From: Auanema rhodensis
Taxonomy: Eukaryota; Nematoda; Chromadorea; Rhabditida; Rhabditidae
DNA length: 64,000 nt
NCBI GenBank assembly: GCA_964057225.1
Contig: OZ059894.1
Coordinates: 18,320,476-18,384,475, forward strand
Direction of reading: 5' to 3'
The notes beneath the pieces are model-generated. The model was not told where the DNA came from and did not search any database. It saw only the letters and a program-made list of their open reading frames with translations. Shown here one piece after another: positions 54,763 through 64,000 of the stretch. The position numbers and the translations under genes are program-made. The number at the start of each line of letters is the position of its first letter. Position 1 is the first letter of the stretch.

Positions 54763-55464
54763 CAACGAAAAAATTAATTCTTCAGGGTGAAAATCGAGGA
54801 TATAAGTGTGAACTTATATCAGTTGATATCTCGGTGCATTTTTAAGCTAGCGCAAATCTGATAACACAGATCGACGCAGCTTAAAAATCCGCATCGAATG
54901 CACTATACTACATTGAAAAACGCTTAATACAAAAATTAGTTATGATCGTTTGAAAAATGATGCATTAGTGTATGTTGAGTTTCCATGTACACTCAACATT
55001 GCTTCCAAAAACATTTTGACAAAAATTTTTTCGAAAAATTTCAAAATAATTTAGCAAAAAGTAGATGTTTTTAGATTCCTTTTTTTAAGGCAAAGACGAT
55101 GGACAATGTTATTCAACGAAAAAATTAATTCTTCAGGGTGAAAATCGAGGATATAAGTGTGAACTTATATCAGTTGATATCTCGGTGCATTTTTAAGCTA
55201 GCGCAAATCTGATAACACAGATCGACGCAGCTTAAAAATCCGCATCGAATGCACTATACTATATTGAGAAACGCTTAATACAAAAATTAGTTATGATCGT
55301 TTGAAAAATGATGCATTAGTGTATGTTGAGTTTCCATGTACACTCAACATTGCTTCCAAAAACATTTTGACAAAAATTTTTTCGAAAAATTTCAAAATAA
55401 TTTAGCAAAAAGTAGATGTTTTTAGATTCCTTTTTTCAAGGCAAAGACGATGGACAATGTTATT

Positions 55465-57897
55465 CAACGAAAAAATTAATTCTTCAGGGTGAAAATCGAG
55501 GATATAAGTGTGAACTTATATCAGTTGATATCTCGGTGCATTTTTAAGCTAGCGCAAATCTGTTAACACAGATCAACGCAGCTTAAAAATCCGCATCGAA
55601 TGCACTATACTACATTGAGAAACGCTTAATACAAAAATTAGTTATGATCGTTTGAAAAATGATGCATTAGTGTATGTTGAGTTTCCATGTACACTCAACA
55701 TTGCTTCCAAAAACATTTTGACAAAAATTTTTTCGAAAAATTTCAAAATAATTTAGCAAAGAGTAGATGTTTTTAGATTCCTTCTTTCAAGGCAAAGACG
55801 ATGGACAATGTTATTCAACGAAAAAATTAATTCTTCAGGGTGAAAATCGAGGATATAAGTGTGAACTTATATCAGTTGATATCTCGGTGCATTTTTAAGC
55901 TAGCGCAAATCTGATAACACAGATCGACGCAGCTTAACAATCCGCACCGAATGCACTATACTACATTGAGAAACGCTTAAAACAAAAATTAGTTATGATC
56001 GTTTGAAAAATGATGCATTAGTGTATGTTGAGTTTCCATGTACACTCAACATTGCTTCCAAAAACATTTTGACAAAATTTTTTCGAAAAATTTCAAAATA
56101 ATTTAGCAAAAAGTAGATGTTTTTAGATTTCTTTTTTCAAGGCAAAGACGATGGACAATGTTATTCAACGAAAAAATTAATTCTTCAGGGTGAAAATCGA
56201 GGATATATGTGTGAACTTATATCAGTTGATATCTCGGTGTATTTTTAAGCTAGCGCAAATCTGTTAACACAGATCAACGCAGCTTAAAAATCCGCATCGA
56301 ATGCACTATACTACATTGAGAAACGCTTAATACAAAAATTAGTTATGATCGTTTGAAAAATGATGCATTAGTGTATGTTGAGTTTCCATGTACACTCAAC
56401 ATTGCTTCCAAAAACATTTTGACAAAAATTTTTTCGAAAAATTTCAAAATAATTTAGCAAAAAGTAGATGTTTTTAGATTCCTTATTTCAAGGCAAAGAC
56501 GATGGACAATGTTATTCAACGAAAAAATTAATTCTTCAGGGTGAAAATCGAGGATATAAGTGTGAACTTATATCAGTTGATATCTCGGTGCATTTTTAAG
56601 CTAGCGCAAATCTGTTAACACAGATCAACGCAGCTTAAAAATCCGCATCGAATGCACTATACTACATTGAGAAACGCTTAATACAAAAATTAGTTATGAT
56701 CGTTTGAAAAATGATGCATTAGTGTATGTTGAGTTTCCATGTACACTCAACATTGCTTCCAAAAACATTTTGACAAAAATTTTTTCGAAAAATTTCAAAA
56801 TAATTTAGCAAAAAGTAGATGTTTTTAGATTCCTTTTTTCAAGGCAAAGACGATGGACAATGTTATTCAACGAAAAAATTAATTCTTCAGGGTGAAAATC
56901 GAGGATATAAGTGTGAACTTATATCAGTTGATATCTCGGTGCATTTTTAAGCTAGCGCAAATCTGTTAACACAGATCAACGCAGCTTAAAAATCCGCATC
57001 GAATGCACTATACTACATTGAGAAACGCTTAATACAAAAATTAGTTATGATCGTTTGAAAAATGATGCATTAGTGTATGTTGAGTTTCCATGTACACTCA
57101 ACATTGCTTCCAAAAACATTTTGACAAAAATTTTTTCGAAAAATTTCAAAATAATTTAGCAAAAAGTAGATGTTTTTAGATTCCTTTTTTCAAGGCAAAG
57201 ACGATGGATAATGTTATTCAACGAAAAAATTAATTCTTCAGGGTGAAAATCGAGGATATAAGTGTGAACTTATATCAGTTGATATCTCGGTGCATTTTTA
57301 AGCTAGCGCAAATCTGATAACACAGATCGACGCAGCTTAAAAATCCGCACCGAATGCACTATACTACATTGAGAGACGCTTAAAACAAAAATTAGTTATG
57401 ATCGTTTGAAAAATGATGCATTAGTGTATGTTGAGTTTCCATGTACACTCAACATTGCTTCCAAAAACATTTTGACAAAAATTTTTTCGAAAAATTTCAA
57501 AATAATTTAGCAAAAAGTAGATGTTTTTAGATTTCTTTTTTCAAGGCAAAGACGATGGACAATGTTATTCAACGAAAAAATTAATTCTTCAGGGTGAAAA
57601 TCGAGGATATAAGTGTGAACTTATATCAGTTGATATCTCGGTGCATTTTTAAGCTAGCGCAAATCTGTTAACACAGATCAACGCAGCTTAAAAATCCGCA
57701 TCGAATGCACTATACTACAATGAGAAACGCTTAATACAAAAATTAGTTATGATCGTTTGAAACATGATGCATTGCTTCAACATTGCTTCCAAAAACATTT
57801 TGACAAAAATTTTTTCGAAAAATTTCAAAATAATTTAGCAAAAAGTAGATGTTTTTAGATTCCTTTTTTCAAGGCAAAGACGATGGACAATGTTATT
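55465..57897 (+). repeat. Satellite B block, copy 2 (7 units)
   Basis: This copy of 50,834-53,618 lacks one unit. Its sixth unit (57,219) begins like the unit at 52,589 (CTGATAAC, CGCACCG) and ends like the next one at 52,940 (GAGAGACGC, GATTTCTTTTTTC). That hybrid is what unequal crossover deleting exactly 351 bp would leave. Confidence 0.83.
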
Positions 57898-59606
57898 CAA
57901 CGAAAAAATTAATTCTTCAGGGTGAAAATCGAGGATATAAGTGTGAACTTATATCAGTTGATATCTCGGTGCATTTTTAAGCTAGCGCAAATCTGTTAAC
58001 ACAGATCAACGCAGCTTAAAAATCCGCATCGAATGCACTATACTACATTGAGAGACGCTTAAAACAAAAATTAGTTATGATCGTTTGAAAAATGATGCAT
58101 TAGTGTATGTTGAGTTTCCATGTACACTCAACATTGCTTCCAAAAACATTTTGACAAAAATTTTTTCGAAAAATTTCAAAATAATTTAGCAAAAAGTAGA
58201 TGTTTTTAGATTTCTTTTTTCAAGGCAAAGACGATGGACAATGTTATTCAACGAAAAAATTAATTCTTCAGGGTGAAAATCGAGGATATAAGTGTGAACT
58301 TATATCAGTTGATATCTCGGTGCATTTTTAAGCTAGCGCAAATCTGTTAACACAGATCAACGCAGCTTAAAAATCCGCATCGAATGCACTATACTACAAT
58401 GAGAAACGCTTAATACAAAAATTAGTTATGATCGTTTGAAACATGATGCATTGCTTCAACATTGCTTCCAAAAACATTTTGACAAAAATTTTTTCGAAAA
58501 ATTTCAAAATAATTTAGCAAAAAGTAGATGTTTTTAGATTCCTTTTTTCAAGGCAAAGACGATGGACAATGTTATTCAACGAAAAAATTAATTCTTCAGG
58601 GTGAAAATCGAGGATATAAGTGTGAACTTATATCAGTTGATATCTCGGTGCAATTTTAAGCTAGCGCAAATCTGATAACACAGATCGACGCAGCTTAAAA
58701 ATCCGCACCGAATGCACTATACTACATTGAGAAACGCTTAAAACAAAAATTAGTTATGATCGTTTGAAAAATGATGCATTAGTGTATGTTGAGTTTCCAT
58801 GTACACTCAACATTGCTTCCAAAAACATTTTGACAAAAATTTTTTCGAAAAATTTCAAAATAATTTAGCAAAAAGTAGATGTTTTTAGATTCCTCTTTTC
58901 AAGGCAAAGACGATGGACAATGTTATTCAACGAAAAATTTAATTCTTCAGGGTGAAAATCGAGGATATAAGTGTGAACTTATATCAGTTGATATCTCGGT
59001 GCATTTTTAAGCTAGCGCAAATCTGTTAACACAGATCAACGCAGCTTAAAAATCCGCATCGAATGCACTATACTACATTGAGAGACGCTTAAAACAAAAA
59101 TTAGTTATGATCGTTTGAAAAATGATGCATTAGTGTATGTTGAGTTTCCATGTACACTCAACATTGCTTCCAAAAACATTTTGACAAAAATTTTTTCGAA
59201 AAATTTCAAAATAATTTAGCAAAAAGTAGATGTTTTTAGATTTCTTTTTTCAAGGCAAAGACGATGGACAATGTTATTCAACGAAAAAATTAATTCTTCA
59301 GGGTGAAAATCGAGGATATAAGTGTGAACTTATATCAGTTGATATCTCGGTGCATTTTTAAGCTAGCGCAAATCTGTTAACACAGATCAACGCAGCTTAA
59401 AAATCCGCATCGAATGCACTATACTACAATGAGAAACGCTTAATACAAAAATTAGTTATGATCGTTTGAAACATGATGCATTGCTTCAACATTGCTTCCA
59501 AAAACATTTTGACAAAAATTTTTTCGAAAAATTTCAAAATAATTTAGCAAAAAGTAGATGTTTTTAGATTCCTTTTTTCAAGGCAAAGACGATGGACAAT
59601 GTTATT
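57898..59606 (+). repeat. Satellite B short-range block repeats (351 + 328 bp pairs)
   Basis: A 351-bp unit with GAGAGACGC and GATTTC followed by a 328-bp unit occurs at 57,898-58,576 and again at 58,928-59,606, with one CTGATAAC unit (58,577) between. The tail of copy 2 (57,219-57,897) is of the same kind. The CGAAAAATTTAATTC mark links the unit at 58,928 to that at 52,940. This is the region richest in units lacking inverted repeat 3. Confidence 0.75.
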
Positions 59607-60989
59607 CAACGAAAAAATTAATTCTTCAGGGTGAAAATCGAGGATATAAGTGTGAACTTATATCAGTTGATATCTCGGTGCATTTTTAAGCTAGCGCAAA
59701 TCTGTTAACACAGATCAACGCAGCTTAAAAATCCGCATCGAATGCACTATACTACATTGAGAAACGCTTAATACAAAAATTAGTTATGATCGTTTGAAAA
59801 ATGATGCATTAGTGTATGTTGAGTTTCCATGTACACTCAACATTGCTTCCAAAAACATTTTGACAAAAATTTTTTCGAAAAATTTCAAAATAATTTAGCA
59901 AAAAGTAGATGTTTTTAGATTCCTTTTTTCAAGGCAAAGACGATGGACATTGTTATTCAACGAAAAAATTAATTCTTCAGGGTGAAAATCGAGGATAGAA
60001 GTGTGAACTTATATCAGTTGATATCTCGGTGCATTTTTAAGCTAGCGCAAATCTGTTAACACAGATCAACGCAGCTTAAAAATCCGCATCGAATGCACTA
60101 TACTACATTGAGAAACGCTCAAAACAAAAATTAGTTATGATCGTTTGAAAAATGATGCATTAGTGTATGTTGAGTTTCCATGTACACTCAACATTGCTTC
60201 CAAAAACATTTTGACAAAAATTTTTTCGAAAAATTTCAAAATAATTTAGCAAAAAGTAGATGTTTTTAGATTCCTTTTTTTCAAGGCAAAGACGATGGAC
60301 GATGTTATTCAACGAAAAAATTAATTCTTCAGGGTGAAAATCGAGGATAGAAGTGTGAACTTATATCAGTTGATATCTCGGTGCATTTTTAAGCTAGCGC
60401 AAATCTGTTAACACAGATCAACGCAGCTTAAAAATCCGCATCGAATGCACTATACTACATTGAGAAACGCTCAAAACAAAAATTAGTTATGATCGTTTGA
60501 AAAATGATGCATTAGTGTATGTTGAGTTTCCATGTACACTCAACATTGCTTCCAAAAACATTTTGACAAAAATTTTTTCGAAAAATTTCAAAATAATTTA
60601 GCAAAAAGTAGATGTTTTTAGATTCCTTTTTTTCAAGGCAAAGACGATGGACGATGTTATTCAACGAAAAAATTAATTCTTCAGGGTGAAAATCGAGGAT
60701 ATAAGTGTGAACTTATATCAGTTGATATCTCGGTGCAATTTTAAGCTAGCGCAAATCTGATAACACAGATCGACGCAGCTTAAAAATCCGCATCGAATGC
60801 ACTATACTACATTGAGAAACGCTTAATACAAAAATTAGTTATGATCGTTTGAAACATGATGCATTGCTTCAACATTGCTTCCAAAAACATTTTGACAAAA
60901 ATTTTTTCGAAAAATTTCAAAATAATTTAGCAAAAAGTAGATGTTTTTAGATTCCTTTTTTCAAGGCAAAGACGATGGACAATGTTATT

Positions 60990-61408
60990 CAACGAAAAAA
61001 TTAATTCTTCAGGGTGAAAATCGAGGATATAAGTGTGAACTTATATCAGTTGATATCTCGGTGCAATTTTAAGCTAGCGCAAATCTGATAACACAGATCG
61101 ACGCAGCTTAAAAATCCGCATCGAATGCACTATACTACATTGAGAAACGCTTAATACAAAAATTAGTTATGATCGTTTGAAACATGATGCATTGCTTCAA
61201 CATTGCTTCCAAAAACATTTTGACAAAAATTTTTTCGAAAAATTTCAAAATAATTTAGCAAAAAGTAGATGTTTTTGATGCATTGCTTCAACATTGCTTC
61301 CAAAAACATTTTGACAAAAATTTTTTCGAAAAATTTCAAAATAATTTAGCAAAAAGTAGATGTTTTTAGATTCCTTTTTTCAAGGCAAAGACGATGGACA
61401 ATGTTATT
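60990..61408 (+). repeat. 419-bp satellite B unit: deletion plus the 91-bp duplication
   Basis: This is a 328-bp-type unit that also has the 91-bp internal duplication (61,277-61,367), with the same breakpoints as the unit at 54,321. The next units (61,409, 61,760 and 62,111) match those at 53,619, 53,970 and 54,321 in their marks CATTGAAAAACG, GATAGAAGT with CGCTCAAAAC, and CTTAACAATCC. Confidence 0.92.
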
Positions 61409-62461
61409 CAACGAAAAAATTAATTCTTCAGGGTGAAAATCGAGGATATAAGTGTGAACTTATATCAGTTGATATCTCGGTGCATTTTTAAGCTAGCGCA
61501 AATCTGATAACACAGATCGACGCAGCTTAAAAATCCGCATCGAATGCACTATACTACATTGAAAAACGCTTAATACAAAAATTAGTTATGATCGTTTGAA
61601 AAATGATGCATTAGTGTATGTTGAGTTTCCATGTACACTCAACATTGCTTCCAAAAACATTTTGACAAAAATTTTTTCGAAAAATTTCAAAATAATTTAG
61701 CAAAAAGTAGATGTTTTTAGATTCCTTTTTTCAAGGCAAAGACGATGGACAATGTTATTCAACGAAAAAATTAATTCTTCAGGGTGAAAATCGAGGATAG
61801 AAGTGTGAACTTATATCAGTTGATATCTCGGTGCATTTTTAAGCTAGCGCAAATCTGTTAACACAGATCAACGCAGCTTAAAAATCCGCATCGAATGCAC
61901 TATACTACATTGAGAAACGCTCAAAACAAAAATTAGTTATGATCGTTTGAAAAATGATGCATTAGTGTATGTTGAGTTTCCATGTACACTCAACATTGCT
62001 TCCAAAAACATTTTGACAAAAATTTTTTCGAAAAATTTCAAAATAATTTAGCAAAAAGTAGATGTTTTTAGATTCCTTTTTTCAAGGCAAAGACGATGGA
62101 CAATGTTATTCAACGAAAAAATTAATTCTTCAGGGTGAAAATCGAGGATATAAGTGTGAACTTATATCAGTTGATATCTCGGTGCATTTTTAAGCTAGCG
62201 CAAATCTGATAACACAGATCGACGCAGCTTAACAATCCGCACCGAATGCACTATACTACATTGAGAAACGCTTAATACAAAAATTAGTTATGATCGTTTG
62301 AAAAATGATGCATTAGTGTAAGTTGAGTTTCCATGTACACTCAACATTGCTTCCAAAAACATTTTGACAAAAATTTTTTCGAAAAATTTCAAAATAATTT
62401 AGCAAAAAGTAGATGTTTCTAGATTCCTTTTTTCAAGGCAAAGACGATGGACAATGTTATT
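61409..62461 (+). repeat. Satellite B 3-unit block matching 53,619-54,630
   Basis: The units at 61,409, 61,760 and 62,111 correspond in order to those at 53,619, 53,970 and 54,321. Here the third unit lacks the 91-bp insert, which instead sits in the unit just before the block (60,990). Its GTAAGTTGAG change is shared with the unit at 62,813, indicating a further 702-bp (two-unit) duplication at the end of the window. Confidence 0.7.
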
Positions 62462-64000
62462 CAACGAAAAAATTAATTCTTCAGGGTGAAAATCGAGGAT
62501 ATAAGTGTGAACTTATATCAGTTGATATCTCGGTGCATTTTTAAGCTAGCGCAAATCTGTTAACACAGATCAACGCAGCTTAAAAATCCGCATCGAATGC
62601 ACTATACTACATTGAGAAACGCTTAATACAAAAATTAGTTATGATCGTTTGAAAAATGATGCATTAGTGTATGTTGAGTTTCCATGTACACTCAACATTG
62701 CTTCCAAAAACATTTTGACAAAAATTTTTTCGAAAAATTTCAAAATAATTTAGCAAAAAGTAGATGTTTTTAGATTCCTTTTTTCAAGGCAAAGACGATG
62801 GACAATGTTATTCAACGAAAAAATTAATTCTTCAGGGTGAAAATCGAGGATATAAGTGTGAACTTATATCAGTTGATATCTCGGTGCATTTTTAAGCTAG
62901 CGCAAATCTGATAACACAGATCGACGCAGCTTAACAATCCGCACCGAATGCACTATACTACATTGAGAAACGCTTAATACAAAAATTAGTTATGATCGTT
63001 TGAAAAATGATGCATTAGTGTAAGTTGAGTTTCCATGTACACTCAACATTGCTTCCAAAAACATTTTGACAAAAATTTTTTCGAAAAATTTCAAGATAAT
63101 TTAGCAAAAAGTAGATGTTTTTAGATTCCTTTTTTCAAGGCAAAGACGATGGACAATGTTATTCAACGAAAAAATTAATTCTTCAGGGTGAAAATCGAGG
63201 ATATAAGTGTGAACTTATATCAGTTGATATCTCGGTGCATTTTTAAGCTAGCGCAAATCTGTTAACACAGATCAACGCAGCTTAAAAATCCGCATCGAAT
63301 GCACTATACTACATTGAGAAACGCTTAATACAAAAATTAGTTATGATCGTTTGAAAAATGATGCATTAGTGTATGTTGAGTTTCCATGTACACTCAACAT
63401 TGCTTCCAAAAACATTTTGACAAAAATTTTTTCGAAAAATTTCAAAATAATTTAGCAAAAAGTAGATGTTTTTAGATTCCTTTTTTCAAGGCAAAGACGA
63501 TGGACAATGTTATTCAACGAAAAAATTAATTCTTCAGGGTGAAAATCGAGGATATAAGTGTGAACTTATATCAGTTGATATCTCGGTGCATTTTTAAGCT
63601 AGCGCAAATCTGTTAACACAGATCAACGCAGCTTAAAAATCCGCATCGAATGCACTATACTACATTGAGAAACGCTTAATACAAAAATTAGTTATGATCG
63701 TTTGAAAAATGATGCATTAGTGTATGTTGAGTTTCCATGTACACTCAACATTGCTTCCAAAAACATTTTGACAAAAATTTTTTCGAAAAATTTCAAAATA
63801 ATTTAGCAAAAAGTAGATGTTTTTAGATTCCTTTTTTCAAGGCAAAGACGATGGACAATGTTATTCAACGAAAAAATTAATTCTTCAGGGTGAAAATCGA
63901 GGATATAAGTGTGAACTTATATCAGTTGATATCTCGGTGCATTTTTAAGCTAGCGCAAATCTGTTAACACAGATCAACGCAGCTTAAAAATCCGCATCGA

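Larger units (their letters stand above)
50834..64000 (+). repeat. Satellite B tandem array, 351-bp unit
   Basis: There are 38 unit starts (CAACGAAAA), from 50,834 to 63,866. The 37 complete intervals are 27 of 351 bp, five of 328, one of 350, two of 352, one of 419 and one of 442, summing to 13,032 bp. The last unit is cut by the window end. A typical unit is about 31% GC and rich in A and T tracts. All units have the same orientation. No homology to satellite A is visible beyond short A/T words such as AAATTTCAAA. The family is not recognised. A pericentromeric or heterochromatic role is inferred from its tandem nature and its neighbour. Confidence 0.97.

Noticed and set aside
50834-64000. 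Satellite B as a tandem array of MITEs or another foldback transposon
   Set aside because: The inverted repeats are internal and of three separate kinds. I see no pair of terminal repeats or target duplications bounding a unit. An origin from such an element cannot be excluded.
1-64000. Telomeric repeats, rRNA or tRNA genes, promoters, terminators, replication origins
   Set aside because: No (TTAGG)n or (TTAGGG)n runs, no rRNA-like sequence and no tRNA-like cloverleaf outside the satellite units were seen. T-runs and hairpins belong to the repeat unit and recur every period, so they are not annotated as terminators.

Overview
The window is satellite DNA from end to end. I found no gene, RNA gene, transposon or CRISPR array that I could support. 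Two unrelated AT-rich tandem repeats fill it, both head to tail on one strand, and they meet at a sharp junction near 50.83 kb. Arrays of this size and homogeneity point to a eukaryotic chromosome, plausibly centromeric or pericentromeric heterochromatin. I recognise neither satellite family and cannot name the organism; an invertebrate or other small AT-rich genome is only a guess.

Satellite A (1-50,824) has a 176-bp unit of about 34% GC. There are 290 unit starts, and the phase is fully accounted for: 274 intervals of 176 bp, thirteen of 166 bp (one shared 10-bp deletion), one of 112 bp and one of 228 bp. About 50 bp of each unit is nearly invariant, while most diagnostic variants lie in the other ~125 bp. 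Units carry short perfect dyads and a motif resembling the CENP-B box, which the 166-bp units have lost. Linked variants show two domains, about 1-21 kb and 22.3-50.8 kb, separated by the only two grossly irregular units. Each domain holds multi-unit blocks copied in tandem or at a distance: a 1,584-bp 9-mer, an 880-bp 5-mer, a 2,992-bp 17-unit spacing, a 518-bp trimer, and a 2.3-kb block copied 15,790 bp away.

Satellite B (50,834-64,000, running off the end) has a 351-bp unit of about 31% GC, with 38 unit starts. Its length is almost exactly twice that of A, but I see no homology between the two, nor between the halves of B. Each full unit holds three inverted repeats, the largest a 51-bp imperfect palindrome with 20 base pairs of stem, plus a short A/T palindrome. 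A 328-bp class has lost one hairpin, and two units carry the same 91-bp internal duplication. A block at the start of B recurs about 4.63 kb downstream with one unit lost, as expected from unequal exchange.

The A/B junction has a 9-bp filler, and units on both sides are as intact as interior ones, so it is either recent or an assembly join. All counts and comparisons were made by eye from coordinates; no alignment or database search was run.
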